46,185 nt of DNA from contig DASRBO010000042.1 of assembly GCA_035653595.1 (NCBI GenBank), positions 1 through 46,185 on the forward strand, in the 5' to 3' direction. Both the position numbers and the translations under genes were made by a program. This document shows positions 33,312-42,231 of this stretch, piece after piece. Below the pieces are notes generated by a model. The model searched no databases. It saw only the letters and a list, made by a program, of their open reading frames with translations, and was not told the origin of the DNA. This DNA is from DASRBO01 sp035653595 (GTDB lineage: Bacteria > Actinomycetota > Acidimicrobiia > Acidimicrobiales > JAJPHE01). Each line of letters starts with the position of its first letter. The first letter of the stretch is position 1.

Positions 33312-36300
33312 GCCGGGCGGGTGGCGCCCCTCCGCCGCCACACCCGGGCCTCGTTGACGATCTCCACCAGCCGGGCCACGGCGTCGTGCTTCTCGTGGCA
33401 GGCCACCACCCCCAGGTCGTCGGTCGACAGGTCCTGGGCCGGGAAGGCCGACATCAGCACCACCACCGAGTGGGGGGCCTTCTGGCGCAGCTCGGGCAGG
33501 GTCGACAGCCCGTCGCGCCGGGGCATGAACAGGTCGAGGATGATCACGTCGTGGTGGCGGGCCAGGGCCGCCTCGACGCAGGCGTCCCCGTCGCTGGCCT
33601 CGCTCACCTCAGCGCCGGCCGACTCCAGTACCACCCGGCACGTCCAGCGGGTGCGCTCGTCGTCGTCGCAGACCAGCACCCTGGTGCCGTCGAGCGGAAG
33701 GGCCACCGGAACGGTGGTGGGGCCGGGCAGCGGTGAGGCCGGCGTGGTCGGGGGCAGCAGCAGGCGGGTGACCCTGGCGGCGGCCTCGGCCTCCCGCTCG
33801 GTGCGCGACAGAGTGTGGCGCAGCCGGACCAGGTCGGCGAACTCGGCCGCCGGCTGGGGCCGCGAGAAGTAGAAGCCCTGGCCGGTGTCGCAACCGATCT
33901 CCCGCAGCGCCGTCACCTGCTCGTAGGTCTCGACCCCCTCGGCGGTGGACTCGAGGCCGAGGGAGTGGGCCAGGTCGACCACGGCGGCCACGATGGCCCG
34001 GCTTTCGGCCGAGCTGCTGACCGAGTGCACGAAGGAGCGGTCGACCTTGAGCAGGTCGACGTCGAAGCGGCGCAGGTAGCTGAGCGAGGAGAAGCCGGTG
34101 CCGAAGTCGTCGACGCCCAGCTTGAGCCCCAGGGCCTTGAGGTCGGCCAGGGTGGCGTCGACGGTCTGGACGTCGTCCATGATCACGCTTTCGGTGATCT
34201 CCAGCCCCAGCATGGACGGCTCCATGTCCGAGCTCTCCAGGGCCAGCCGGACGTCCTCGACCAGGGACGGCTGGGTCAGCTGGCGGGCCGACAGGTTCAC
34301 CCACAGGCGCATGTCCGCCAGCCAGGGGCATTCCCGCCGCCACCTCTGGTGCTGGATGCAGGCGGCCTGCAGCACCCAGATGCCCATCGGGATGATGAGC
34401 CCGGTCTCCTCGGCGAGCTCCAGGAACTCGGCCGGATCGAGCAGGCCCCGGCGGGGGTGCTGCCAGCGCACCAGGACCTCGGCGCCCACGATGCGGCCGG
34501 TGTCGAGGTCCACCTCGGGCTGGAAGTAGAGGCGCATCTCCCCGCGGGCGATTGCCTTGCGCAGCTCGTCCTCGGCCTCGAGGAGGCCGGCCGGACGGCT
34601 GCGCAGGCCGGGGGCGTAGACCTCGATCTTGCCCCGGCCCGAGTGGCGGGCCCGCTGCAGGGCGGCGAGGGCGTCGGCCACGATCTCCTCGGCGGAGGTG
34701 CGCCCGGAGTGGCAGATCGACATGCCCATGCTGGCGGTCACCACCACCTGGCGGCCGGACAGGACGAAGGGGCGGGCCAGGGCCTCGGCGAGGCGGGCGG
34801 TCAGGACGTTGGCGGCCTCGTCGTCCTCGAGGTCCTCCGCCAGCACGACGAACTCGTCGTTGCCGTGGCGGGCGAGAGTGTCGGCCGGGCGCAGCACGCC
34901 GTCGAGGCGCCCGCCGATCTGGACCAGCAGGTCGTCGCCGGCGGCGTGGCCGAGCTCGTCGTTGATCAGCCCGAAGCGGTCCACGTCGATGGTGACCACC
35001 GCCAGCACCCGATGGGTGCGGCGGGCCCGCTGCAGGGCCTGGCGCAGGCGGTCCGACACCAGGGCCCAGTTGGGCAGCCCGGTGAGGGGGTCGTGCAGGG
35101 CCTGGTGGGCGATCATCTCCTCGGCCCAGTGGCGGCGCAGCCGGGCGGCGATCACGTCGGCGACCGTCTGGCAGAACTGGCTGAACGGCGCCAGGTCCAC
35201 CTCGGACCGGGCCATGACCGCCAGGACGCCGAAGCTGCCGCCGTGGCCGGCTATGGGGCAGCTGATCACCGAGCGGACCTGGTTGAGCCGCAGCAGCTCG
35301 GCGGGCAGCTCGTCGCCGGCCAGCCGGTCGTACTCGTCGCCGTCGTAGCGGTCCGGCTCCAGCCGCAGCGGGATGGTGCCGGTGTCCTCGGTGAGGCCCG
35401 TGCCGGCCCGCAGGGTGAGCTGGTAGTCACCGGCGTGCTCGAGGACGGCGACCATCTCCACGCCCAGGGTGCCGGCCACCAGGGCCACGGCGTCGTCCAG
35501 CAGCGGGCCGGGCTCGGCGGCCGACAGGGCCCGCTGGCCCAGGTCGGCCAGGGCGGCCTGCTGGCGACCGTGGTTGGCCAGGTCCAGGGCGGCCTGCTTG
35601 GAGTCGGTGATGTCCTGCACCGTGCCCCGCATGAGGACGGCCTTGCCGTTCTCGGACTGGAGCACCCGCCCGATGGTGCGGACCCAGCGCCCGGTGCCGT
35701 CGGGGCGGACGATGCGGTGCTCGTGGCTGAAGTCGGTGAGCTCCTGCATGGCCCGCACGGAGACCTCGACGAAGCGGTCGCGGTCCTCGGGGTGCTGGAT
35801 GCCCAGAACCCGGGTGTGGTCGGGCTCGTAGGGGAGGGGGTCGAGGCCGACGATCGAGTAGTACTCGTCGGACATGTAGAGCCGGTCCAGGGTGAGATCC
35901 CAGGTCCAGCTGCCGACGTGGGCGAGGGCCTGGGCCTCGGCCAGGGCGGACCGGCTTTCGGCCAGCACCTGGCGGCTCTCCCGCTCGTTCTCCAGCAGGC
36001 GGGCCCGCTCGATGGCCAGGTCGGCCGACTGGGCCAGCAGCTCGAGCAGGTTCATCTCGTCGTCGCCGAAGAAAGGCGTCTGGGCGCTGGCCCGCACGAT
36101 CAGGTAGCCGGCCCCGCACGGAACGGCCAGCACGCCCGGGGCGGGCTCGCCGGCGACATCGGGGGAGATCATGGAGACCAAGAGGGTCAGCTCCTCGGCC
36201 TCGCTCTCCTCGAGCCCGAAGCGGGCCAGGGGCCGCCCGACGTGGTCGGCCACCACCGCGCCGCGCCCGCCGACCACCGCCACGGCGTGGGGGACGATGG

Positions 36301-37060
36301 TCTCGCACACATCGACCAGGGTGACGGCCCCGATGAGGGCGGCCTGGGCCCGGTGGAAGCCGGCGAGGTCGCGCTGGCGCCACAGGGCGCGCATGAGCCG
36401 GGGGGTGGTGAAGGCCAGGTAGAAGACCCCGATGCAGATCACGGTCAGGCACGACTGGACCAGGGCGAAGCTGCTGTCCTGGTTGCTGCTGGTGTTGGCA
36501 CCGGCAAGGACGAGGATGGCGGCCAGCGACGCGGCGCCCACCGCCAGCATGCGCATGCGGCGGCGGGAGATGGTGGGCTGGGCCGCCCCCGCCTTCCAGT
36601 AGAGGCGGACGGTCGGGACCGACAGGGCCACCCAGTAGGCGATGAACGACCACACGAACACGGTCAGGTTGAGGTCGCGCTTGGTCGAGCCGACCTGGAA
36701 GTCGAGGAACAGGCACCAGGCGCCGATGGCGAGAGCGCCGATGGTGGCGGCGCGCACGTGCCAGCGGCGGGTCCGCCCGAAGCTCATGGACGACCGCAGC
36801 AGGAAGTAGGGGAAGGCGACCAGCCCGACCAGCAGGAAGCGCACCACGAGCTTGGGCGGGTTCAGCACCCCGGCCAGCTGGTAGGCCTGGCCGATGGCGA
36901 CGATGGCGAGGAGGGCGGTGAAGCCTCCGGCCAGCCAGGCGGCGGAGTCGCTCTGACGCGACCGCCACAACCGGTAGGTCGACACGGCGATGGCGAGGAT
37001 CACCACGCCTTCGACGCGGCTCAGCCAGGTGATGGCCTGATGGACAGCGGAGTGATCCAA
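33308..37060 (-). CDS. Membrane PAS-GAF-GGDEF-EAL protein with C-terminal receiver domain
   Basis: The 1250-aa protein starts at TTG 37060, with GGGAGGAG upstream. Residues about 15-220 contain seven or so hydrophobic helices (a MASE-like sensor). Then come a GAF-like domain, a PAS domain (HVGSWTWDLTLDRLYMSDEYY) and a second GAF domain. The GGDEF domain has GNDEF at about residue 733, one residue off canonical, so cyclase activity is doubtful. The EAL domain has EVL for EAL but keeps the other motifs: NLSARQ, LEITES, DDFGTGFSS, LLKVDRSF, AEGVET and GQGFYFSRP. It is therefore a likely c-di-GMP phosphodiesterase. The C-terminal receiver (VLVCDDDERTRW, phospho-acceptor Asp in ILDLFMPRRDG, LMSA, CHEK) is an unusual position and could gate activity by phosphorylation. 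Its 3' end overlaps the RidA gene by four bases. Confidence 0.9.
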   Translation of the reverse strand: MDHSAVHQAITWLSRVEGVVILAIAVSTYRLWRSRQSDSAAWLAGGFTALLAIVAIGQAYQLAGVLNPPKLVVRFLLVGLVAFPYFLLRSSMSFGRTRRWHVRAATIGALAIGAWCLFLDFQVGSTKRDLNLTVFVWSFIAYWVALSVPTVRLYWKAGAAQPTISRRRMRMLAVGAASLAAILVLAGANTSSNQDSSFALVQSCLTVICIGVFYLAFTTPRLMRALWRQRDLAGFHRAQAALIGAVTLVDVCETIVPHAVAVVGGRGAVVADHVGRPLARFGLEESEAEELTLLVSMISPDVAGEPAPGVLAVPCGAGYLIVRASAQTPFFGDDEMNLLELLAQSADLAIERARLLENERESRQVLAESRSALAEAQALAHVGSWTWDLTLDRLYMSDEYYSIVGLDPLPYEPDHTRVLGIQHPEDRDRFVEVSVRAMQELTDFSHEHRIVRPDGTGRWVRTIGRVLQSENGKAVLMRGTVQDITDSKQAALDLANHGRQQAALADLGQRALSAAEPGPLLDDAVALVAGTLGVEMVAVLEHAGDYQLTLRAGTGLTEDTGTIPLRLEPDRYDGDEYDRLAGDELPAELLRLNQVRSVISCPIAGHGGSFGVLAVMARSEVDLAPFSQFCQTVADVIAARLRRHWAEEMIAHQALHDPLTGLPNWALVSDRLRQALQRARRTHRVLAVVTIDVDRFGLINDELGHAAGDDLLVQIGGRLDGVLRPADTLARHGNDEFVVLAEDLEDDEAANVLTARLAEALARPFVLSGRQVVVTASMGMSICHSGRTSAEEIVADALAALQRARHSGRGKIEVYAPGLRSRPAGLLEAEDELRKAIARGEMRLYFQPEVDLDTGRIVGAEVLVRWQHPRRGLLDPAEFLELAEETGLIIPMGIWVLQAACIQHQRWRRECPWLADMRLWVNLSARQLTQPSLVEDVRLALESSDMEPSMLGLEITESVIMDDVQTVDATLADLKALGLKLGVDDFGTGFSSLSYLRRFDVDLLKVDRSFVHSVSSSAESRAIVAAVVDLAHSLGLESTAEGVETYEQVTALREIGCDTGQGFYFSRPQPAAEFADLVRLRHTLSRTEREAEAAARVTRLLLPPTTPASPLPGPTTVPVALPLDGTRVLVCDDDERTRWTCRVVLESAGAEVSEASDGDACVEAALARHHDVIILDLFMPRRDGLSTLPELRQKAPHSVVVLMSAFPAQDLSTDDLGVVACHEKHDAVARLVEIVNEARVWRRRGATRPA

Positions 37061-37233
37061 CCTTCTCCTCCCGGAACGGCTCCTACTAGTCGGCCGTCAG
37101 GTCGGATTCATTTGCCTTGCAAACAAACTTAAGGGTCTCGAACTGAGCCCGTAACCGCCCGGTCGGACTATTTGACCCGGCCTGTTCGGGCCACCCCGGA
37201 ACCGGAGGAGGCCGATGTCCTAGGGGTGGCGGG
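37061..37233. promoter_or_regulatory. Upstream region of the GGDEF-EAL gene with an AT-rich palindrome
   Basis: This 173-bp spacer contains an AT-richer patch around 37105-37135. There, TTTGC (37111-37115) and GCAAA (37119-37123) form a perfect inverted repeat around CTT, about 50 bp before the TTG start of the GGDEF-EAL gene. It may be the promoter/operator. No clear terminator for the glnR-like gene was found in the remainder. Confidence 0.3.
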
Positions 37234-37914
37234 TCAGCCCGGCCAGCGGGCCTGGCCGAAGCGGTAGCCGACCGAGCGGACGGTGGAGATGAGGTGGGCG
37301 TGCTCCTCGCCCAGTTTCGCCCGCAATCGGCGGATGTGGACGTCCACCGTGCGGGCCCCGCCGTAGTACTCGTAGCCCCAGACCCTCGACAGGAGCACCT
37401 CGCGGGTGAACACCTTGCCGGGGTGGGTGGCCAGGAACCGGAGCAGCTCGTACTCCATGAAGGTCAGGTCGAGGGGACGCCCGGAGATCGACGCCTGGTA
37501 GGTCTCGAGGTTGAGCAGCAGGGGTCCGTGCTCGACCAGCTCGGGACGCAGGCCCCGGCCGGTGCGCCAGAACAGGTGCTTGAGCCGGGCCTCCAGCTCG
37601 TCGGCCCGGATGGGGGCGAGAACGAAGTCGTCGAAGAGGTCCTCCCGCAGCTCGAGGGCCCCGAGGCGGGCGGGGTCGACCACGACCAGCAGCGGCTCGA
37701 GGGGCAGCTCCTTCTTGCGCACCGCCCGGCATAGAGAAAAGGCGTCGTCGGGGCGGGCGTCGGCACAGACGATGGCGCCGGCCCAGCCGTCGTCGGGCTC
37801 GGCGTCGCGGGCCTGCTCGGCCACGCTCACCGGCTTCCACGCGTACCCGGCCCGGTCCAGCACCATGGCCAGCTCGGGCGGGGGCGGGTCGGGGAAGACG
37901 AGGAGGGGTTCCAT
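37234..37914 (-). CDS. glnR: GlnR-like OmpR-family regulator of nitrogen metabolism
   Basis: The 226-aa protein has a degenerate receiver (residues about 1-115: MEPLLVFPDPPPPEL, GWAGAIVCADARPDD, LPLEPLLVVVD) and a winged-helix DNA-binding domain (about 128-222: LDLTFMEYELLRFLATHPGK, VFTREVLLSRVWGYEYYGG, ARTVDVHIRRLRAKLG, VRSVGYRFG). The receiver lacks the normal acidic pocket and no partner kinase is present, as in the actinobacterial orphan regulator GlnR. It follows a glutamine synthetase gene by seven bases and glnE lies next upstream, so the nitrogen context is strong. GlnR activates glnA, amtB and related genes under nitrogen limitation. Family identity is an inference from domain type plus neighbourhood; MtrA-like or other OmpR regulators are less likely. 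Confidence 0.72.
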   Translation of the reverse strand: MEPLLVFPDPPPPELAMVLDRAGYAWKPVSVAEQARDAEPDDGWAGAIVCADARPDDAFSLCRAVRKKELPLEPLLVVVDPARLGALELREDLFDDFVLAPIRADELEARLKHLFWRTGRGLRPELVEHGPLLLNLETYQASISGRPLDLTFMEYELLRFLATHPGKVFTREVLLSRVWGYEYYGGARTVDVHIRRLRAKLGEEHAHLISTVRSVGYRFGQARWPG

Positions 37915-37921
37915 CTGCGCT

Positions 37922-39256
37922 TCAGAGCCGGGTCAGGTACCGCTCCAGCTCGAAGCGGCTGACGTGGGACTTGTAGTCGGCCCATTCGGCCCGCTTGTTG
38001 CGGATGAACCACTCGAAGACGTGCTCGCCGAGGGTGTCGGCCACCAGCTCGGAGCCTTCCATCAGGTCCACCGCCTCGGCCAGGCTGCCGGGCAGGGACC
38101 GGATGCCCTCGGCGGCCAGCTCGGCCGGGCTCATGGTGTAGAGGTTGGCCGCCGCCTCGGGGGGGAGCTCGTAGCCCTCCTCGATCCCGTCGAGGCCGGC
38201 GGCCAGCACCACGGCGAAGGCCAGGTACGGGTTGCAGGCCGGATCGGGCGAGCGGTACTCGATGCGGGTCGACTCCGGCTTGCCCTTCTTGGGCACCGGC
38301 ACCCGCACCAGGGCGGAGCGGTTGTTGCGGGCCCAGGACACGTGCACCGGGGCCTCGTAGCCCACCACCAGGCGCTTGTAGGAGTTGACCCACTGGTTGG
38401 TGATGGCGGTGATGGCCCGGGCGTGGTGGAGCAGGCCGGCGATGAAGGCCTTGGCCGTCTTGGACAGGCCGTGGGGGTCGCCCGGGTCGTGGAAGGCGTT
38501 GCTGTCCCCCTCGAACAGCGAGAAGTGGGTGTGCATGCCCGAGCCCTGCACCCCCTCGAGAGGCTTGGGCATGAAGGTGGCGTGCACCCCGTGCTCCTGG
38601 GCGATCTCCTTGATCACCAGCCTGGCGGTCATGACCGTGTCGGCCATGGTCAGGCCGTCGGTGTGGCGCAGGTCGATCTCGTGCTGGGACGGGGCGTCCT
38701 CGTGCTGGGCGTACTCGACCGGGATGCCGATCTCCTCGAGGGTGAGCACCGTCTTCTTGCGCAGGTCGCCGGCCAGGTCGGCCACGGTGAGCTCGAAGTA
38801 GGAGCCCGAGTCCAGCGGGGTGGGGACGCCGTCGGCCCGGGGTGAGGCGAAATAGAAGTACTCCAGCTCGGGGGCGGCGTAGAAGGAGAAGCCCTTCTGG
38901 CGGGCCCGGTCGAGGGCCCGGCGCAGCACGTTGCGGGTACAGCCGGCGAACGGGGTCCCGTCCAGGTTCAGGATGTCGCAGAACACCCGGGCCACCGCCA
39001 GATCGCCCTCCCGCCACGGGAGGATCTGGAACGTGGTCGGGTCGGGCTTGGCCAGGACGTCGCTCTCCTGGATGCGGCTGAAGCCGTCCACCGCCGAGCC
39101 GTCGAAGGTCATCCCCTCCTCGAGGGCGTTCTCCAACTCGGCCGGGGTGATGTTGAAGCTCTTGGGCACCCCGAGCACGTCGCTGAACCACAGCTGGATG
39201 AAGCGGATGCCCCGCTCCTCGACGGTTCGCAGCACGTACTCCTGCTGGCTCTGCAC
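37922..39256 (-). CDS. glnA: Glutamine synthetase type I, GlnA2-like
   Basis: The 444-aa enzyme should condense glutamate and ammonia with ATP hydrolysis, or act on a related amine as some GlnA paralogues do. GS signatures are present: FTDG-like MTFDGSAVDGFSRIQESD, the metal/ATP strand FYAAPELEYFYF, ATFMPKPLEGVQGSGMHTH and NRSALVRVP with IEYRSPDPACNPYLAF. At the usual adenylylation position it reads NLYTMSPAEL, not the KDLYDLPPEE form of the other glnA here, suggesting the GSI-alpha/GlnA2 class that is not controlled by adenylylation. GTG 39256 has GGAGG five bases upstream. It lies between glnE and the glnR-like gene in one minus-strand operon. Confidence 0.9.
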   Translation of the reverse strand: MQSQQEYVLRTVEERGIRFIQLWFSDVLGVPKSFNITPAELENALEEGMTFDGSAVDGFSRIQESDVLAKPDPTTFQILPWREGDLAVARVFCDILNLDGTPFAGCTRNVLRRALDRARQKGFSFYAAPELEYFYFASPRADGVPTPLDSGSYFELTVADLAGDLRKKTVLTLEEIGIPVEYAQHEDAPSQHEIDLRHTDGLTMADTVMTARLVIKEIAQEHGVHATFMPKPLEGVQGSGMHTHFSLFEGDSNAFHDPGDPHGLSKTAKAFIAGLLHHARAITAITNQWVNSYKRLVVGYEAPVHVSWARNNRSALVRVPVPKKGKPESTRIEYRSPDPACNPYLAFAVVLAAGLDGIEEGYELPPEAAANLYTMSPAELAAEGIRSLPGSLAEAVDLMEGSELVADTLGEHVFEWFIRNKRAEWADYKSHVSRFELERYLTRL

Positions 39257-39332
39257 CTCTTCCTCCGTGGTTGGACCGCCACCAGTCTCCCAGGTGGGGA
39301 CGGGCGCGCCACCTCCGGTCGTGAACGGCGGG

Positions 39333-42053
39333 TTAAACGTCCCCGCCGTAGAACAGCCTCTCCACCACCCGCCGGGCCCGCCTGGTCACCCGGCGGTAGC
39401 GGTCCCGCAGCGCCTGGGGGGTCAGCTCGAGGCTGCGGGCCAGGGTCGCCAGCCGTTCCGGGGCGGTGGGCAGGGAGTCGCCCGGGGTCCCCTGCACGAG
39501 GTAGAGCCGGTTCCTCACCTGTTCGCAGAATCGGTACGAATCGCTCAGTACGCCGGCGTCGCCGCTGTCGACCGCCCCCGCCGCCACCAGGTCGGCCAGG
39601 GCGGCGAGGGTGGCCGGCCCCGCCACCCGGTGCTCGAGCTGGAGCAGCTGGACGGTCCATTCCACGTCGGTCAGCGAGCCCCGGCCCAGCTTGAGGTGGA
39701 AGTCGGGATCCTCGCCGGCGGGCACCCGCTCGGTCTCCACCCTGGCCTTCATCCGCCTGATCTGTCGTCGCTCCTCCTCGCCGAAGGGACCCTCGAGGGC
39801 GACCCGGCGGGCCAGGGCCATGAAGGCCTCGCCCAGTGCGGGGTCGCCGGCCACCGGTCGGGCCCGCAGCAGGGCCTGGCGCTCCCACGTGCCCGCCCAC
39901 CGCCGGTAGTAGTTGTCGTAGCCCTCGATGGTGCGCGCCAGGGCGCCCTGCTTGCCCTCCGGTCGCAGCCGCAGGTCGAGGTTGTAGATGCGCCAGGCCG
40001 GGGTCTCGCCCAGGACGAATCCCAGAAGCCTCGTGGCCGCCGCCTCGGTCTCGACCACCCCGGCGTCCGAGCCGGGGCCCGCCACCACCAGGACGTCCAG
40101 GTCGCTGGCGTAGGACAGCTCGGCCCCGCCGAGGCGGCCCAGACCGATGACCGCCATCGGCACCGGCGGCTCGACAGCGGCCAGGGCCGCGCCCAGGGTG
40201 GCCTCGGCGACGTCGCTCAGGCGCCTGCCGACCTCGGCCACGCCGGCCTGGCCGAGGATGTCGGCCGCCATGACCACCGCCTCCTCGCCCAGCTTGAACA
40301 GGCGCAGGCCCCGCTGGCGCCGCCGCACTTCCGACCGCCACTCGGTGATGGCCCGGGCCTGCCCCACCAGGGCGGCGCGGCTCCGGCCCGCCAGCCCGCC
40401 GTCGGCGACCAGCCGGCCGACCAGGCCTGGGTCGCGCCGTACCGGCTCCTGCAGGAGGGGGCTGGTGCCGAGCAGGGCGCACAGGCGGCGGGCGGCTTCG
40501 GGCGACTCGCGGAACAGGCCAACCAGCTGGAGGTGGTCGGAGCGAGCGCTGCCCATGAGTCGTCGGAGGGAGAGGAGCCCGAGGTCGGGGTCGGGCGACT
40601 CGGAGAGCCACTCCAGCATCAGCGGCAGCAGGGCCTGCATCATGCGGCTCGAGCGGCTGAGCCCCCGGGTCAGCTCGACCAGGGCGGCGCGGGCCCTGGC
40701 GGTATCGGCGAAGCCGAAGGCGGCCAGCCTCTCGCCGAGGGCGTCGGGCGAGAGGGTCGGCACCAACCGCTCGGCTCGCACCGAGGCGAACGCCTCCAGC
40801 AGGGGACGGAAGAACAGCCGCTCGTGCACGGCGCGGGCGGTGCCGCGGTGACGCCGCAGAGCCTCGTCCAGCTTGTCGGTCGCCGACGAGCGGGGGTCGT
40901 CGGCGAAGCCGGTCACCCGGGCCAGCCAGTGGCGGGCGGCCGGGTCGGCGGGCACGGTGTGGGTCTGTTCCTCCTCGGCCATCTGCAGCCGGTTCTCCAC
41001 CGCCCGCATGAACCGGTAGGAGGTCTCGAGGTCGGCCGCGTCGGACCCGGCGATGTACCCGCCCCCGGCCAGCTCGGCCAGGGCGTCGAGGGTGGCCGGC
41101 GCCCGCAGCCTCGGGTCGGTGGCGCCGTGGATCATCTGCAGCAGCTGGACCGAGAACTCGACGTCGCGTATCCCGCCCGGACCCCGCTTGATCTCGCGGT
41201 CGGCTACGCCCCGGCGCCGGACCTCGCCCTCGGTGCGGGCCTTCATGTGACGGACCTGACGGAGGTCGTCGGCGGTGAAGGGACGGCCCCACACCACGGC
41301 GGCGGCGGCCTCGGCGAATCCCCCGCACAGCTCGGGTGGCCCGGCCACCGGACGGGCCTTCAACAGGGCCTGGCGCTCCCAGGCCTCGGCCCAGCGCTCC
41401 CAATAGGCGGCGTAGGACTCGAGGCTGCGGGTGAGCGGGCCCGAGCGGCCCTCGGGCCGCAGGTCGACGTCGACCCGGAAGCACCGGCGGGCGATGTCGA
41501 GCAGGACGCGGGGATCCCCCTCGCCGACGAGGAGGACGTCCACGTCACTGGCGTAGTTGAGCTCGAGGGCCCCGGCCTTGCCCATCGCCACGACGGCCAG
41601 GCCGGCCCCGGCCCCGCCGGCCGCCGCCCGGGCCTTGGCAAGGACGGTGTCGGCCATGAGGGCCAGGTTGAGCCCGACCCCCTCGAGGGGGTCCAGCCCC
41701 GCCAGGTCGCGGGCGGCGATGCGCAGCAGCTCGCGGCGCTTCCAGGCCACCAGGGCCTCGGCGCCGTCCTCGGGCTCAGGCGGAGGCAGGCCGAGCTGGC
41801 GCAGGACGTCGATGGCCGCCGGGTCGGAGCGCAGCAGCCGGCCGAGGGCCGGGCTGGCCGCCAGCACCAGGACCAGGACGGAAAGCAGGCTCGGTGGCCC
41901 GCCGGCGCCGGCGCCGCCCGGGGGTCCTTCGGCCGCCAGCTCGACGCCGAGCTCCGGGACCGTCTCTACCAGCCACTCGAGCGCCGGGCGCACCGCCCGG
42001 GGGCGAGCTGATCGCTCGATGGCCCGCTCGGCGGCCGGCGGGAGGGCTACCAC
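39333..42053 (-). CDS. glnE: GlnE: glutamine synthetase adenylyltransferase/deadenylase
   Basis: The two-headed enzyme has two nucleotidyltransferase domains: the N-terminal one with ALELNYASDVDVLLV (about residue 165) and the C-terminal one with GGAELSYASDLDVLVV (about 646). Each is followed by DLRPEGRSGPL or DLRLRPEGKQGAL and WERQALL[KR]ARPVAG. The central and terminal GlnE-type helical domains (REIKRGPGGIRDVEFSVQLL, LGRGSLTDVEWTVQLL) are also present. It attaches AMP to, or removes it from, a Tyr of GSI-beta, silencing or restoring it. Its target is probably the divergent glnA at 42232. The frame is open to GTG 42188, but the first part looks non-coding; I chose GTG 42053 (906 aa). No ribosome-binding site decides between them. 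Confidence 0.92.
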   Translation of the reverse strand: MVALPPAAERAIERSARPRAVRPALEWLVETVPELGVELAAEGPPGGAGAGGPPSLLSVLVLVLAASPALGRLLRSDPAAIDVLRQLGLPPPEPEDGAEALVAWKRRELLRIAARDLAGLDPLEGVGLNLALMADTVLAKARAAAGGAGAGLAVVAMGKAGALELNYASDVDVLLVGEGDPRVLLDIARRCFRVDVDLRPEGRSGPLTRSLESYAAYWERWAEAWERQALLKARPVAGPPELCGGFAEAAAAVVWGRPFTADDLRQVRHMKARTEGEVRRRGVADREIKRGPGGIRDVEFSVQLLQMIHGATDPRLRAPATLDALAELAGGGYIAGSDAADLETSYRFMRAVENRLQMAEEEQTHTVPADPAARHWLARVTGFADDPRSSATDKLDEALRRHRGTARAVHERLFFRPLLEAFASVRAERLVPTLSPDALGERLAAFGFADTARARAALVELTRGLSRSSRMMQALLPLMLEWLSESPDPDLGLLSLRRLMGSARSDHLQLVGLFRESPEAARRLCALLGTSPLLQEPVRRDPGLVGRLVADGGLAGRSRAALVGQARAITEWRSEVRRRQRGLRLFKLGEEAVVMAADILGQAGVAEVGRRLSDVAEATLGAALAAVEPPVPMAVIGLGRLGGAELSYASDLDVLVVAGPGSDAGVVETEAAATRLLGFVLGETPAWRIYNLDLRLRPEGKQGALARTIEGYDNYYRRWAGTWERQALLRARPVAGDPALGEAFMALARRVALEGPFGEEERRQIRRMKARVETERVPAGEDPDFHLKLGRGSLTDVEWTVQLLQLEHRVAGPATLAALADLVAAGAVDSGDAGVLSDSYRFCEQVRNRLYLVQGTPGDSLPTAPERLATLARSLELTPQALRDRYRRVTRRARRVVERLFYGGDV

Positions 42054-42197
42054 GGGACGAGTTTGGTCGATGGGGCCGGTGGGCCGGGATCCGGCCGGCC
42101 GGGGTCGTCTAAGGTCCGGGCCGGGTGGCGGGAACGCCCGCCGAACCGGCCGTTCACAAATCTGGCAGCGGGACAGCACACGGACCACGTCCGGCCT

Positions 42198-42213
42198 GTT
42201 TCGCCGCCGTTAC
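42198..42213. promoter_or_regulatory. GlnR-box-like site in the glnE/glnA divergent region
   Basis: GTTTC, six bases, then GTTAC: read on the other strand this is GTAAC-n6-GAAAC, a match to the GlnR half-site pair known from actinobacteria (GTnAC-n6-GAAAC). It lies 18 bases before the glnA GTG and directly upstream of its GAGGAGG. Only one pair is seen; a second pair at the same phase is absent. Confidence 0.5.
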
Positions 42214-42231
42214 GACGAGGAGGCGCCAGCC

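Noticed and set aside
33815..37132. Very long plus-strand open frame opposite the GGDEF-EAL gene
   Set aside because: Its composition (Gly/Ala/Arg/His/Val, no motifs) is that of a GC-rich shadow frame, and the minus-strand protein is unmistakable.
38931..42011. Long plus-strand open frame opposite glnA2-like and glnE
   Set aside because: Shadow of two clear minus-strand enzymes; no start signal or domain of its own.
42054..42188. N-terminal extension of GlnE
   Set aside because: Those 45 codons look like promoter sequence and overlap the GlnR-like region; the family-like protein starts near residue 46.
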